Assembly (NCBI RefSeq): GCF_019430905.1
Contig: NZ_JAHYCA010000007.1
Span: 62,001-126,000, forward strand
Source: Billgrantia antri
Lineage (GTDB): Bacteria; Pseudomonadota; Gammaproteobacteria; Pseudomonadales; Halomonadaceae
DNA length: 64,000 nucleotides
Direction: 5' to 3'
The translations under genes were made by a program, and so were the position numbers. The notes under the pieces were generated by a model. The model had not been told where the DNA came from. It made no database searches and worked only from the letters and a program-made list of their open reading frames with translations. Of the stretch, positions 9,510 to 23,728 are shown piece by piece (within the stretch, counting starts at the first letter, position 1; each line of letters begins with the position of its first letter).

Positions 9510-9578
9510 GGACGTTTATACTGGCAGGCTGTTTTTCGTCACTGGCAACATCCGCGCGCTGGCGCAACGAGGTGCACC

Positions 9579-11474
9579 TTGGAGTATCCCGACCGCTTTG
9601 ACGTCATCGTCATCGGCGGCGGCCATGCGGGAACCGAAGCCGCTCTGGCCTCCGCCCGCATGGGCTGTCAGACCCTGCTGCTGACCCACAACATCGAGAC
9701 CCTCGGGCAGATGTCGTGCAATCCCGCCATCGGCGGCATCGGCAAGAGCCACCTGGTCAAGGAAATCGATGCGCTGGGCGGCGCCATGGGCTTGGCCACC
9801 GATCTCGGCGGCATCCAGTTCCGCGTGCTCAACGCGCGCAAGGGGCCCGCCGTGCGTGCCACCCGCGCCCAGGCCGACCGTGTGCGCTACAAGGCCGCCG
9901 TCCGCGGCATGCTGGAGAACCAGCCGAACCTGACGATCTTTCAGCAGGCGGCGGGAGATCTGTTGGTGGAAAACGACACGGTGCGCGGGGTGGTCACCGA
10001 GACTGGTATTCGCTTCCATGCCGAAACGGTGGTGCTGTGTACCGGCACCTTCCTCGGTGGGGTGATCCACATCGGCCTCGAGCAGAGTCGCGGCGGCCGT
10101 GCCGGTGACCCCCCCTCCAATGCCCTCGCCCAGCGCCTGCGTGCGTTGCCGTTCCGGGTCGACCGGCTCAAGACCGGCACGCCGCCGCGGCTGGATGCCA
10201 AGAGCGTGGATTTCAGCGTGCTCGAGGAGCAGCCCGGCGACAGCCCGACGCCGGTCATGTCCTACCTGGGCCGCCGCGACATGCATCCGCGCCAGGTGAG
10301 CTGCCACATCGCTCACACCAACGAGCGCACCCACGAGATCATCTTCGCCAATCTCGATCGCTCGCCGATGTACTCCGGCGTGATCGAGGGAGTGGGGCCG
10401 CGCTACTGTCCGTCGATCGAGGACAAGATGCACCGCTTCGCCGACAAGGCGAGCCATCAGATCTTCATCGAACCCGAGGGCCTCGATACTCACGAGCTCT
10501 ACCCCAACGGCATTTCCACCTCGCTGCCCTTCGACGTGCAGCTGCAGGTGGTACGCTCGATCCAGGGGCTGGAGAACGCCCATATCACCCGGCCCGGCTA
10601 TGCCATCGAGTATGACTTCTTCGATCCGCGGGATCTCAAGCATTCGCTGGAAACCAAATTTATCCACAACCTGTTCTTCGCCGGGCAGATCAACGGAACG
10701 ACGGGCTACGAGGAGGCCGGTGCCCAGGGGCTCCTCGCCGGGCTCAACGCTGCGCGTCGCGCCAAGGGGCTCGAGGCGTGGTGGCCACGCCGCGACGAGG
10801 CCTACCTCGGCGTGCTGGTCGACGACCTGATCACCCTCGGTACCAAGGAGCCCTACCGCATGTTTACCTCGCGCGCCGAATACCGGCTGCTGCTGCGCGA
10901 GGACAACGCCGACCTGCGCCTGACCGAGGCCGGGCGTGCACTCGGCCTGGTGGACGAGTCGCGCTGGGCCGCGTTCAGCGTCAAGCGCGAGGCGATCGAG
11001 CGCGAAAGCGCCCGGCTCAAGGCCAGCTGGGTGCAGCCCGGCAGTGCAGCGGCGGCTTCCATCGAGGAGAAGACCGGCAAGCCGCTTGCCCGCGAGTACA
11101 GCCTGCTCGACCTGCTCAAGCGTCCCGAACTGGGCTATGGCGACGTGGCCCACCTCACCGGCGAGCCCGTTGACGACGAGGCGGTGGCCGAACAGGTCCA
11201 GATCCAGGCCAAGTACCAGGGCTACATCGACCGTCAGCAGGACGAGATCGACAAGCTCAAGCGCCACGAGGCCACGCCGCTGCCGACCGATCTCGATTAC
11301 ACCCTGGTCGAGGGGCTTTCCCACGAGATCCGCCAGAAGCTCGCCGAGGCACGTCCCGCGACCCTGGCGCAGGCGTCGCGGATCTCCGGTGTGACGCCCG
11401 CGGCGGTGTCTATCCTGTTGATCCATCTCAAGAAGCGTCGGCTGCTCGACGAGTCGCGGGTGGCTAACGGATGA
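9579..11474 (+). CDS. mnmG: tRNA uridine-5-carboxymethylaminomethyl modification enzyme MnmG (GidA)
   Basis: FAD-dependent partner of MnmE that makes cmnm5U at the wobble position of tRNAs. It has 631 residues, typical length. The N terminus has the FAD motif [17 protein letters not shown]; later motifs include [30 protein letters not shown] and [16 protein letters not shown]. The start is a TTG at 9579, chosen because [14 protein letters not shown] matches the family N terminus and a GAGG ribosome-binding site lies 8 bases upstream. The stop overlaps the rsmG start by 4 bases. A perfect DnaA box lies inside the gene at 10660-10668. Confidence 0.96.
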   Translation: MEYPDRFDVIVIGGGHAGTEAALASARMGCQTLLLTHNIETLGQMSCNPAIGGIGKSHLVKEIDALGGAMGLATDLGGIQFRVLNARKGPAVRATRAQADRVRYKAAVRGMLENQPNLTIFQQAAGDLLVENDTVRGVVTETGIRFHAETVVLCTGTFLGGVIHIGLEQSRGGRAGDPPSNALAQRLRALPFRVDRLKTGTPPRLDAKSVDFSVLEEQPGDSPTPVMSYLGRRDMHPRQVSCHIAHTNERTHEIIFANLDRSPMYSGVIEGVGPRYCPSIEDKMHRFADKASHQIFIEPEGLDTHELYPNGISTSLPFDVQLQVVRSIQGLENAHITRPGYAIEYDFFDPRDLKHSLETKFIHNLFFAGQINGTTGYEEAGAQGLLAGLNAARRAKGLEAWWPRRDEAYLGVLVDDLITLGTKEPYRMFTSRAEYRLLLREDNADLRLTEAGRALGLVDESRWAAFSVKREAIERESARLKASWVQPGSAAAASIEEKTGKPLAREYSLLDLLKRPELGYGDVAHLTGEPVDDEAVAEQVQIQAKYQGYIDRQQDEIDKLKRHEATPLPTDLDYTLVEGLSHEIRQKLAEARPATLAQASRISGVTPAAVSILLIHLKKRRLLDESRVANG

Positions 11475-12136
11475 GTGACGGTGTGACACCGCAGGTGGCA
11501 GCACGCCTCGACGCCGGCCTGAGCGCCATGCACATCGTTGTCGACGAGGTACAGCGGGACCGCCTGCTGCGTCTGGTCGGGCTGTTGCACAAGTGGAATC
11601 GCGCCTATAACCTCACGGCGATACGCTCACCGGAAGAGATGGTGGCACGGCACCTGCTGGACAGCGCGGCGGTTCTGCCCTTCATCGACGGGGGGGCTCT
11701 GCTTGACGTCGGCGCCGGCCCCGGCCTGCCAGGGCTGGTACTGGCGATCCTGCAGCCGAACCTCTCGGTTACGCTGCTCGACAGCAATGGCAAGAAGGTG
11801 CGCTTCCAGCGTCAGGCGATGATGGAGCTCGGTCTTGGCAATGTCACGCCGGTGCAGGCCCGGGTCGAGGCCTTCGAACCGCCGACGGGCGGCTACGCCC
11901 AGGTGATCTCGCGGGCCTTCGCCAGCCTGGCCGATTTCGTGCAGCTGACGGATCACCTGCTGGCGCCGGGCGGGCACTGGCTGGCCATGAAGGGGCCGGC
12001 CGCCGACGAGGAGCTGGCCGCTCTGGAGGCCGGGCTGATCGTGCGCGAACGCCACCGGCTCGAGGTGCCATTCACCGCGGGGGAGCGTCAGTTGTTGATC
12101 GTCGAGCGAACCGATTCCAACCCAGGCCGCCCTTGA
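11471..12136 (+). CDS. rsmG: 16S rRNA (guanine527-N7)-methyltransferase RsmG (GidB)
   Basis: SAM-dependent methyltransferase that modifies G527 of 16S rRNA. It has 221 residues. The SAM-binding motif is [17 protein letters not shown] (about residues 77-93), preceded by [13 protein letters not shown] and RHLLDSAAV, both family signatures. It overlaps the mnmG stop by ATGA, so the two are translationally coupled, and parA follows after 28 bases. Loss of this function in other species gives low-level streptomycin resistance. Confidence 0.95.
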   Translation: MSDGVTPQVAARLDAGLSAMHIVVDEVQRDRLLRLVGLLHKWNRAYNLTAIRSPEEMVARHLLDSAAVLPFIDGGALLDVGAGPGLPGLVLAILQPNLSVTLLDSNGKKVRFQRQAMMELGLGNVTPVQARVEAFEPPTGGYAQVISRAFASLADFVQLTDHLLAPGGHWLAMKGPAADEELAALEAGLIVRERHRLEVPFTAGERQLLIVERTDSNPGRP

Positions 12137-12164
12137 GCGCGCCGTCGACGCAAGGAAGTCGCCC

Positions 12165-12935
12165 GTGACCCAAATCATCGCCTTGACCAACCAGAAGGGC
12201 GGCGTGGGCAAGACCACCACCGCCGTCAACCTGGCGGCCAGCCTGGCCGCACTGGATCGCCGTGTGCTGCTGGTCGACCTCGACCCGCAGGGTCACGCCA
12301 CCATGGGCAGCGGTATCGACAAGCATGCGCTCGAGGGCAGCGTACTCGACCTGCTGCTGGGCGAGAAGAGTGCTCCCGAGGTGATGCTCGACTGCCCCAC
12401 CGCGGGGTACTCGCTGCTGCCAGGCAATGGCGACTTGACGGCCGCGGAGGTGGAACTGCTCGACCGCGCCGAGGGACGCGAACGCAGCCTGACCGAGGCC
12501 CTGGGCAGCGTCGCCGGAGAGTACGACGTAGTACTGATCGACTGTCCGCCCTCGCTCAACATGCTCACCGTCAATGCCTTGACGGCCGCCAACGGCGTGC
12601 TGATCCCGCTGCAGTGCGAGTTCTACGCCCTCGAGGGGCTCTCTGCGTTGCTCGATACCGTGGAACAGATCAAGGACAGCGTGAATCCGGAGCTGGCGAT
12701 CTATGGCATCCTGCGTACCATGTTCGATGGGCGCAACAGCCTGACCCGCGATGTCAGCAAGCAGCTGCGCGACTACTTCGGCGAGGCGCTGCTCAAGACC
12801 ACGATCCCGCGCAACGTGCGCGTGGCCGAGGCACCGAGCCACGGCCTGCCGGTGACCAAGTACGCACGCTTCTCCCGAGGCAGTCAGGCCCATCGGGTCC
12901 TGGCCAAGGAACTGATTCGTCGCCTGTCGCTGTAG
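12165..12935 (+). CDS. parA: Chromosome-partitioning ATPase ParA (Soj)
   Basis: Walker-type ATPase that binds nucleoid DNA and moves ParB-parS complexes during chromosome segregation. It has 256 residues from a GTG start. The deviant Walker A KGGVGKTTTAVN is at residues 11-22, with VLLVDLDPQGHAT and VVLIDCPPSLN following. It lacks the N-terminal DNA-binding extension of plasmid ParA proteins, as expected for a chromosomal Soj. parB follows after 51 bases. Confidence 0.95.
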   Translation: MTQIIALTNQKGGVGKTTTAVNLAASLAALDRRVLLVDLDPQGHATMGSGIDKHALEGSVLDLLLGEKSAPEVMLDCPTAGYSLLPGNGDLTAAEVELLDRAEGRERSLTEALGSVAGEYDVVLIDCPPSLNMLTVNALTAANGVLIPLQCEFYALEGLSALLDTVEQIKDSVNPELAIYGILRTMFDGRNSLTRDVSKQLRDYFGEALLKTTIPRNVRVAEAPSHGLPVTKYARFSRGSQAHRVLAKELIRRLSL

Positions 12936-12986
12936 TGCGCCGGGCCAACACCTGTCATGACCGATTTTCGTGATGAGGGAAAGCTG

Positions 12987-13907
12987 ATGACGCGTAAACG
13001 CGCCCTGGGCCGTGGCCTGGATGCCCTGATCGGTGCCGGCGCCCGTCGCCGCGAGAGTCTCGAACTGCCCGAGGTAGTCGAGCTGCCCGGCGACACGGGC
13101 GAGCCTGCCGAAGCCGCTGTCGACGGTGCCGAGGAACGCCTCGAGCGTCTACCGCTGGGCCAGCTTTCTCGCGGCAAGTACCAGCCGCGGCGCGACATCC
13201 AGCCCGAGGCGCTGGAGGAACTTGCCGACTCGATCCGCGCCCAGGGCGTCATGCAGCCCATCGTGGTAAGGCCCATCGGCGAGGCCCGCTACGAGATCAT
13301 TGCCGGCGAGCGGCGCTGGCGAGCCGCGCAACTGGCCGAACTCGACACCATTCCGGCGGTGATCCGCGAAGTCAGCGACGAGGTCGCACTGGCGCTGGCG
13401 CTGATCGAGAACATCCAGCGAGAAAATCTCAACCCGGTGGAAGAGGCGATGGCGCTCAAGCGTCTGCTCGAGGAGTTCGAACTCACCCAGCAGCAGGTCG
13501 CCGATGCGGTGGGCAAGTCGCGCGCTCAGGTGGCGAATCTGCTGCGCCTGCTGGCGCTCGACCCCGAAGTGCAGACCCTGCTCGAGCGCGGCGACCTGGA
13601 CATGGGGCACGCTCGGGCCCTGCTTGCCCTTTCCGGGGCCAAGCAACGTCGCGCAGCCCACGAAGTGGTCAACAAGGATCTCACCGTGCGCGATACCGAG
13701 GCCTTGGTGAAGCGTCTGACCCAGGGCGAGGTGAAAAAGACCGCGAGTGTGGCCGAGAGTCCTGACGTCGCGCGCCTCGAGACCAAGCTCGGCGAACTGC
13801 TGGGCGCCCCGGTCAGAATTCAACACGGTCGTGGCGGCAAGGGCAGGCTGACGATACGCTACTCCAGCCTGGACGAACTCGACGGCATTCTCGAGCACAT
13901 CCGCTGA
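12987..13907 (+). CDS. parB: Chromosome-partitioning protein ParB (Spo0J)
   Basis: Binds parS sites near the origin and spreads on DNA, recruiting ParA. It has 306 residues from the ATG at 12987, which follows GAGGGA by 6 bases; an in-frame ATG at 12957 is less well placed. It begins [13 protein letters not shown], typical of chromosomal ParB. It contains the CTP-binding region [20 protein letters not shown] and [16 protein letters not shown], then a helix-turn-helix [24 protein letters not shown]. The C-terminal ~45 residues form the dimer domain. I could not find a consensus parS in the window by eye. Confidence 0.95.
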   Translation: MTRKRALGRGLDALIGAGARRRESLELPEVVELPGDTGEPAEAAVDGAEERLERLPLGQLSRGKYQPRRDIQPEALEELADSIRAQGVMQPIVVRPIGEARYEIIAGERRWRAAQLAELDTIPAVIREVSDEVALALALIENIQRENLNPVEEAMALKRLLEEFELTQQQVADAVGKSRAQVANLLRLLALDPEVQTLLERGDLDMGHARALLALSGAKQRRAAHEVVNKDLTVRDTEALVKRLTQGEVKKTASVAESPDVARLETKLGELLGAPVRIQHGRGGKGRLTIRYSSLDELDGILEHIR

Positions 13908-13986
13908 GGTCCGCTCCTCTGTCGACAATCATTGCTTCTTTGGTCGCAAAGCTGCACCATTCGCGGGCGAAAAGCGCCGAGTTTGG

Positions 13987-14015
13987 TTGAACCGGCCAAG
14001 GGGCTTCCCTATAAT
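13987..14015 (+). promoter_or_regulatory. Sigma-70 type promoter for the atp operon
   Basis: TTGAAC (13987-13992) and a consensus TATAAT (14010-14015) are spaced by exactly 17 bases, 79 bases before atpI. No terminator is visible between parB and this promoter, so some read-through from parAB is also possible. Confidence 0.75.
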
Positions 14016-14094
14016 CCGCCGTTGTTTGCCTGGGCGACCAGCCAGGTTCAGATGGCCCTCATGCCCTGTGATTGTCGGGCAGGACTGTCATTCG

Positions 14095-15337
<1,243 letters not shown>

Positions 15338-15395
15338 AACGAGCAACTTGCAGTTCACCAACCCACAACCCCTTGAAAGTCAACTTGAAAACTAG

Positions 15396-15632
<237 letters not shown>

Positions 15633-15639
15633 CGACCTG

Positions 15640-15671
15640 CCGAGCGCCGAGGCGCTCGGTTTGCTCGTTTC
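15640..15671 (+). other. Intercistronic hairpin after atpE
   Basis: A perfect 8-bp stem CCGAGCGC / GCGCTCGG with loop CGAG lies 7 bases after the atpE stop and is followed by the T-rich TTTGCTCGTTT. It resembles a weak terminator inside the operon, placed after the gene whose product is needed in the highest copy number. Confidence 0.65.
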
Positions 15672-15704
15672 CGGTCGCCACGAACCCGTCAGAGGTACAT
15701 ACCC

Positions 15705-16175
15705 GTGAATATCAACATGACGCTTATCGGGCAAACGATCGCCTTCGCGATTTTTGTCTGGTTCTGTATCAAGTATGTGTGGCCGCCGATCAGCACCGCG
15801 CTTCATGAGCGCCAGAAGAGGATCGCCGAGGGGCTCGATGCGGCCAGCCGGGCGTCACGTGACCTCGAGCTCGCCCAGGAGCAGGCGTCCCAGACGCTGC
15901 GCGAGAGCAAGGAGCAGGCTTCGCAGATTCTCGAGCAGGCCAACAAGCGTTCGGCGCAGATGGTCGAGGAAGCCCGTGAGCAGGCCCGTGCCGAGGGTGA
16001 GCGTATGATCGCCAGCGCGCGTGCCGAGATCGACCAGGAAGTCCAGCGTGCCAAGGACGAGCTGCGGGCCCAGGTCTCCAGCCTTGCCGTGGTGGGTGCC
16101 GAGCGTGTCCTGGAAGCCTCCGTCGACGAGAAGGCGCATCGCAAGCTGCTCGACAAGCTTGCCGCCGAACTGTGA
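15705..16175 (+). CDS. atpF: F0F1 ATP synthase subunit b
   Basis: Peripheral-stalk subunit, 156 residues as in E. coli, from a GTG start. One N-terminal membrane helix ([20 protein letters not shown]) is followed by a long charged coiled coil from about residue 35 to the C terminus, rich in Glu, Gln, Ala and Arg. An AGAGG site lies upstream. atpH follows after 11 bases. Confidence 0.96.
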   Translation: MNINMTLIGQTIAFAIFVWFCIKYVWPPISTALHERQKRIAEGLDAASRASRDLELAQEQASQTLRESKEQASQILEQANKRSAQMVEEAREQARAEGERMIASARAEIDQEVQRAKDELRAQVSSLAVVGAERVLEASVDEKAHRKLLDKLAAEL

Positions 16176-16186
16176 GGAGGTGATCC

Positions 16187-16723
16187 ATGGCGGAACTTTC
16201 CACCGTCGCGCGACCCTACGCCAGAGCAGCGTTCGAGCACGCACGCGATCATCAGGCGCTGGACAGCTGGTCCGAGTGGCTCGACAAGCTGGGCCAGGCC
16301 GTCGCCGTACGCGACGTGCAGAAGCTGCTGTCCAGCCCGCGCTTCGCGCCCGAGCGTAAGGTGGCCATGCTCATCGAGCTGACCGAGGTCAAGCTCGACG
16401 ACTCGGCCAAGGCTTTCCTCGGCGTACTGGGCGAGAAGGGCCGACTGGCGGCGCTTCCCGCGATCGCCGAGCGCTTCGCCTATCTGCGCGCCGAGCATGA
16501 CCAGCGCGTCGAGGTCACCGTCGTCTCGGCCTATGCGCTCGACGACAAGCAGCAGAACAAGCTCGCCGGCGCGCTCAAGAAGCGGCTGAATCGCGAAATC
16601 TCCATTACCACTCAAGTGGATCCGAAGCTTATCGGGGGCGTCATCCTGCGCGCCGGCGACACCGTCATCGACGGGTCGGTGCGCGGTCGATTGAACCGCC
16701 TCTCCGAAGCTCTTACCGCTTGA
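16187..16723 (+). CDS. atpH: F0F1 ATP synthase subunit delta
   Basis: Links the peripheral stalk to the top of F1. It has 178 residues (E. coli 177). The N-terminal helical domain starts [17 protein letters not shown], and the C-terminal family signature is [33 protein letters not shown] lies 5 bases upstream, overlapping the end of atpF. atpA follows after 16 bases. Confidence 0.96.
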   Translation: MAELSTVARPYARAAFEHARDHQALDSWSEWLDKLGQAVAVRDVQKLLSSPRFAPERKVAMLIELTEVKLDDSAKAFLGVLGEKGRLAALPAIAERFAYLRAEHDQRVEVTVVSAYALDDKQQNKLAGALKKRLNREISITTQVDPKLIGGVILRAGDTVIDGSVRGRLNRLSEALTA

Positions 16724-16739
16724 GTCTGAGGGACATGGC

Positions 16740-18284
<1,545 letters not shown>

Positions 18285-18291
18285 ATCCGCC

Positions 18292-18313
18292 GGCCCGCCC
18301 GTCAGGGCGGGCC
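18292..18313 (+). other. Intercistronic hairpin between atpA and atpG
   Basis: A perfect 9-bp GC stem, GGCCCGCCC with GGGCGGGCC, closes a GTCA loop. No T-run follows, so mRNA processing or stability is a likelier role than termination. Confidence 0.6.
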
Positions 18314-18352
18314 ATGGACATCTTCTGAGGGCCACGAACGAGGTAGATCGCT

Positions 18353-19237
18353 ATGGCAGCTGCAAAAGAGATACGCACCCAGATCGGGAGCATCAAGAAT
18401 ACGCAGAAGATCACCAGCGCCATGGAAATGGTCGCTGCGTCGAAGATGCGTAAAGCGCAAGATCTGATGAAGGCCAGCCAGCCTTATGCCCGGCAGATCC
18501 GCAACGTGGCAAGCCACCTGGCCGACGCCAACCCCGAGTACAAGCACGACTATCTGGTCGAGCGCGACGAGGTGAAGCGGGTCGGTTATATCGTGGTGTC
18601 CACCGACCGCGGCCTGTGCGGCGGCCTGAACGTCAACCTGTTCAAGGCCGTGGTGAAGAGCGCGGTGGCGTGGCGCAAGGAGGGCGCGGAGCTCGACTTC
18701 TGCGCTCTGGGCAGCAAGGCCGGCGGCTTCTTCCGCAACTACGGCGGCAATCTGGTCGCAGCCAAGAGCGGCCTGGGTGAATCGCCCGAGATGAAGGACC
18801 TGATCGGCAGCGTCAAGGTGATGTTGGACGCCTACGACGAGGGGCAGTTGGATCGTCTCTACGTGGTGTACAACGAATTCGTCAACACCATGACGCAACG
18901 CCCGGTGGTTCGCCAATTGCTGCCGCTCGCTCCCGACATGGGGGCGGATGCGGATGACGAGGACAACAAGCGTCCCGGTAGCTGGGACTACCTGTATGAG
19001 CCGGATGCCAAGGCGCTGTTGGATAGCCTGCTGGTTCGTTTCATCGAATCCCAGGTGTATCAGGCGGTGGTCGAGAACGGGGCCTGCGAGCAGGCGGCCC
19101 GGATGATCGCCATGAAGAACGCCACCGACAACGCCGGCAGCCTCATCGACGATCTGGAGATGGTCTACAACAAGGCCCGTCAGGCCGCCATCACCCAGGA
19201 GATTTCCGAGATCGTCGGCGGTGCCGCTGCCGTATAG
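18353..19237 (+). CDS. atpG: F0F1 ATP synthase subunit gamma
   Basis: Central rotor shaft, 294 residues (E. coli 287). The N-terminal helix [31 protein letters not shown] and the C-terminal helix ending [17 protein letters not shown] form the coiled coil inserted in F1. [11 protein letters not shown] is the middle-domain signature. A slightly acidic insertion ([14 protein letters not shown], about residues 200-213) may account for the extra length. Confidence 0.97.
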   Translation: MAAAKEIRTQIGSIKNTQKITSAMEMVAASKMRKAQDLMKASQPYARQIRNVASHLADANPEYKHDYLVERDEVKRVGYIVVSTDRGLCGGLNVNLFKAVVKSAVAWRKEGAELDFCALGSKAGGFFRNYGGNLVAAKSGLGESPEMKDLIGSVKVMLDAYDEGQLDRLYVVYNEFVNTMTQRPVVRQLLPLAPDMGADADDEDNKRPGSWDYLYEPDAKALLDSLLVRFIESQVYQAVVENGACEQAARMIAMKNATDNAGSLIDDLEMVYNKARQAAITQEISEIVGGAAAV

Positions 19238-19243
19238 CGCCTC

Positions 19244-19264
19244 GGAAGCGCCGAGGGCGCTTCC
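19244..19264 (+). other. Intercistronic hairpin between atpG and atpD
   Basis: A perfect 9-bp stem, GGAAGCGCC with GGCGCTTCC, closes a 3-base GAG loop, 6 bases after the atpG stop. No T-run follows. It sits between a one-copy subunit (gamma) and a three-copy subunit (beta). Confidence 0.6.
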
Positions 19265-19295
19265 CGGCACACAGGTTTCATTTGCAGGTTTTTGA

Positions 19296-20684
<1,389 letters not shown>

Positions 20685-20708
20685 TCCCGTCCACTGGGGG
20701 ACTTCGCT

Positions 20709-21137
20709 ATGGCGAAAAGCTTCACATGCAACATCGTCAGCGCCGAGGCCTCGATCTTCTCCGGTGAGATCGAGCAGATCGTGGCTTCGGGCATCATGGG
20801 TGACCTGGGTATCCTGCCCGGTCACGCGCCTTTGCTGACCGAGCTGCAGCCGGGCCCCATCCGTGTGATTCACGACGGTGGCCAGGAGGAGAACTACTAC
20901 GTGTCAGGCGGCTTCCTCGAAGTGCAGCCGGACGTGGTGACCGTGCTGGCCGATTCGGCCTCACGGGCCAGCGACCTCGACGAGGCCGCTGCCGAGGAGG
21001 CTCGTCAGCATGCGTTGCGCGCCTTCAACGAGAAATCGGCGGAGATGGACTATACCCGTGCCGCCGCTGAACTCGCGGAAGCCGTGGCCCAGCTGCGTAC
21101 CATCCAGCAGTTGCGCAAGAAGGGCGGCAGGGGCTGA
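20709..21137 (+). CDS. atpC: F0F1 ATP synthase subunit epsilon
   Basis: Regulatory rotor subunit, 142 residues (E. coli 139). The N-terminal beta-sandwich has [16 protein letters not shown] and [19 protein letters not shown]. The C-terminal helical hairpin (from about residue 85) can inhibit ATP hydrolysis. It is the last gene of the operon, followed by a strong terminator at 21160-21190. Confidence 0.96.
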   Translation: MAKSFTCNIVSAEASIFSGEIEQIVASGIMGDLGILPGHAPLLTELQPGPIRVIHDGGQEENYYVSGGFLEVQPDVVTVLADSASRASDLDEAAAEEARQHALRAFNEKSAEMDYTRAAAELAEAVAQLRTIQQLRKKGGRG

Positions 21138-21159
21138 TTCCAGCCTGACTGCCACGAAG

Positions 21160-21190
21160 CGCCCCCCGAACGCCGTTCGGGGGGCGTTTT
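21160..21190 (+). terminator. Rho-independent terminator of the atp operon
   Basis: A perfect 12-bp GC-rich stem, CGCCCCCCGAAC with GTTCGGGGGGCG, closes a GCC loop and is followed by TTTT. It lies 22 bases after the atpC stop. Confidence 0.92.
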
Positions 21191-21294
21191 CGTCTCTGTT
21201 ATCATGAGCGAACGGTCATCGGGAGTGTCCGCGCCCCCCTCACGCTGCCTTGCCGTGGTGACGCTTCCCACGGCGGGATCCCCAGGAGAACGCC

Positions 21295-22668
21295 ATGTCG
21301 TTGAGCGAACAGCTGCAGGAACACAAGGAAACCCTGATCCTTGCCCTCGAGCAGGAGGACCGCGAACGCCTCGACCAATGGCTCCCCGAGCTGCGTGCGG
21401 CGGATCTTTCCGAGATTCTGGAGGAGATGGCCGAGGACGACGACGATCTCCCCAGCGTCCTCAAGCTGCTCGATTGCCTACCGCTGGAGCGCCGTGCCAA
21501 CGTGCTGGGTTACCTCCCCGGCGAGGTGCAGCTCGAGGTGGCCGAGGCCATGTCCGACGAGGTGCTGCTCTCGGTGCTGGAGGAGATGGGCTCGGACGAA
21601 CGTGCCGACCTGTTCAACCTGCTTGGCGAGGATCGCCAGGAGGTACTGCTGCGGCGCATGGCGCGTCAGGAGCGCGAGGATCTCAAGCGTCTGGCCAGCT
21701 ACGAGGAGGGCACCGCCGGGGCGATCATGACCTCGGACTACGTCGCCATTCCCAGCGGCATGACCGTGTCCCAGGCGATGATGCGGGTGCGCCAGACCGC
21801 TCCCGATGCCGAGACGGTCTACCAGCTCTACATCATCGACCCGGAGGGCAAGCTGGCGGGTACGCTGTCGCTTCGCCAGCTGATGGTGGCGCGCCCGGGC
21901 GCCCGGGTCGACGACCTGATGATCAAGGACGTTATCAGTGTCGCGGTGGACGAGGCGCAGGAAGAAGTCGCCCGCCTGGTGGCCCGCTACGACATGCTGG
22001 CGGTGCCGGTCACCGACGCCGACGAGCGTCTGGTGGGCATCGTCACCCACGACGATGCCATGGACGTGGCCGAGGAGGAGGCCACCGAGGACTTCCACAA
22101 GGGGATGTCCATCGGCCAGTTGGAAGACGGCGTCAGCCGGGTGCCGCTGTGGAGCCTGTATCGCAAGCGGGTGACCTGGCTGGTACTGCTGGTGTTCGCC
22201 AACCTGTTCTCCGGTGCCGGTATCGCCTATTTCGAAGACACTATTGCCGCCCAGGTAGCGCTGGTGTTCTTCCTGCCGTTGCTGATCGGCAGCGGTGGCA
22301 ACGCCGGCGCCCAGGCGGCCACGCTCATGGTGCGTGGCATGGCCACCGGCGATGTCGGGGTCAAGGACTGGAGCAAGCTGCTCGGGCGTGAATTGCTGGT
22401 GGCCGGCTCGCTGGGCCTGACCATGGCGCTGGCGGTCGCTCCCATCGGGGTAATGCGCGGTGGCGAGGCGGTGGCGATGGTCGTGGCCACCAGCATGGTG
22501 ACCATCGTGCTGTTCGGTAGCCTGCTTGGCATGTGTTTGCCTTTCGTTCTCAATCGCATCGGCTGGGATCCGGCCACGGCCTCGGCGCCCCTGGTAACCA
22601 CGCTGATCGATGCCAGCGGCGTATTGATTTACTTCACCATCGCCACTTCGGTGCTGACCGGGGCATAG
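21295..22668 (+). CDS. mgtE: Magnesium transporter MgtE
   Basis: Mg2+-selective channel of the MgtE/SLC41 family, 457 residues. The order is an N-terminal helical MgtE_N domain (residues ~20-125, with LPLERRANVLGYLPGE), two CBS domains (~130-255, with GAIMTSDYVAIP and HDDAMDVAEEEATEDF) and five membrane helices from about 280. The pore motif is PLLIGSGGNAGAQ. The soluble part is very acidic and would sense Mg2+. AGGAGAA lies 5 bases upstream. It stands alone after the atp terminator. Confidence 0.95.
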   Translation: MSLSEQLQEHKETLILALEQEDRERLDQWLPELRAADLSEILEEMAEDDDDLPSVLKLLDCLPLERRANVLGYLPGEVQLEVAEAMSDEVLLSVLEEMGSDERADLFNLLGEDRQEVLLRRMARQEREDLKRLASYEEGTAGAIMTSDYVAIPSGMTVSQAMMRVRQTAPDAETVYQLYIIDPEGKLAGTLSLRQLMVARPGARVDDLMIKDVISVAVDEAQEEVARLVARYDMLAVPVTDADERLVGIVTHDDAMDVAEEEATEDFHKGMSIGQLEDGVSRVPLWSLYRKRVTWLVLLVFANLFSGAGIAYFEDTIAAQVALVFFLPLLIGSGGNAGAQAATLMVRGMATGDVGVKDWSKLLGRELLVAGSLGLTMALAVAPIGVMRGGEAVAMVVATSMVTIVLFGSLLGMCLPFVLNRIGWDPATASAPLVTTLIDASGVLIYFTIATSVLTGA

Positions 22669-22886
22669 CAGCCGAGCCCGTTCCCGCTTTGCGACACGCC
22701 ACGCCGGTTGCCACCAGGCAGTGACGAGGAGCGTCGCAGAGCATGCGGGCCCCGGGAGCGTGGGCACCCTGTCGTCATCGTGAGACGGCGGACAAGCGAT
22801 GAGGGGCCGTGTATCCTCTCTGCGTTCCTTTTCGTGCTCGCTGCGTTGCCGTGGTGCGAGACGTTTGCCGTGAGGAGAGATGCCAC

Positions 22887-23696
22887 ATGGATTGGCTGCA
22901 GGTCGTTGTGCTGTCTGTGATCCAGGGAGTGACCGAATTTCTTCCGATTTCCAGCTCCGCTCACCTTATCCTGGTGCCGGTGCTGACCGACTGGACCGAC
23001 CAGGGGCTGGTCTTCGACGTCGCCATGCACCTGGGTAGCCTGATGGCCGTGGTCATCTATTTTCGTGCCGAGTTGCGGCGCATGGTATTGAGCTGGGCGA
23101 CGACGCTCGGCAGCGCCCGGCACGGTCGAGTCGTCGATCCGGATGCGCGTCTGGCCTGGTGGGTATTGCTGGCCACGATCCCGGTCTGTGTGGTCGGCTT
23201 TGCTCTGCATGATTACATCGAAGTCAGCATGCGCTCACCGTTCTGGATTGCGGGTGGCCTGATCGGCTTCGGCCTGCTGCTGGCCTACGCTGACTGGAAG
23301 CCACGCCAGGACCTCAGCGAGTACCAGCTCACGCTGCATCATGCCATGCTGGTCGGCTTGTTCCAGGTGTTGGCGCTGATCCCCGGCACCTCACGCTCCG
23401 GCATCACCATCACCGCCGCCCTATTGCTGGGATTGAGCCGTGAGTCGGCGGCGCGCTTCTCGTTCCTGCTGTCCATTCCGGTGATCATCCTCGCCTCGGG
23501 ACTGGAGATCGTCGACCTGATGCAGGAGCCGCAGGTCATCGATTGGACCCAACTGATCACGGGGGTTCTGCTGTCGGGTCTTAGTGCCTATCTCTGCATC
23601 CACTACTTTCTTGCCTTCATCAAGCGGATCGGCATGCAGCCCTTCGTCGTCTATCGCGTCGTGCTGGGCCTCTGGTTGCTGTGGATCTTCTGGTAG
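22887..23696 (+). CDS. uppP: Undecaprenyl-diphosphate phosphatase
   Basis: Recycles undecaprenyl pyrophosphate to the monophosphate carrier for peptidoglycan and other envelope polymers (BacA family). It has 269 residues from the ATG at 22887, with GAGGAGAG 8 bases upstream. Both family signatures are present: GVTEFLPISSSAHL (residues ~13-26) and PGTSRSGITITAALLLG (~168-184). About eight membrane helices are visible. apbE follows 32 bases later and could be cotranscribed. Confidence 0.95.
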   Translation: MDWLQVVVLSVIQGVTEFLPISSSAHLILVPVLTDWTDQGLVFDVAMHLGSLMAVVIYFRAELRRMVLSWATTLGSARHGRVVDPDARLAWWVLLATIPVCVVGFALHDYIEVSMRSPFWIAGGLIGFGLLLAYADWKPRQDLSEYQLTLHHAMLVGLFQVLALIPGTSRSGITITAALLLGLSRESAARFSFLLSIPVIILASGLEIVDLMQEPQVIDWTQLITGVLLSGLSAYLCIHYFLAFIKRIGMQPFVVYRVVLGLWLLWIFW

Positions 23697-23728
23697 CCAA
23701 TGCCTACTTGTCGAGGAGTCCTGTTACC

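Noticed and set aside
9045..9578. Possible tRNA or small protein genes in the origin gap
   Set aside because: No cloverleaf pattern, and the short frames there have neither ribosome-binding sites nor recognisable proteins.
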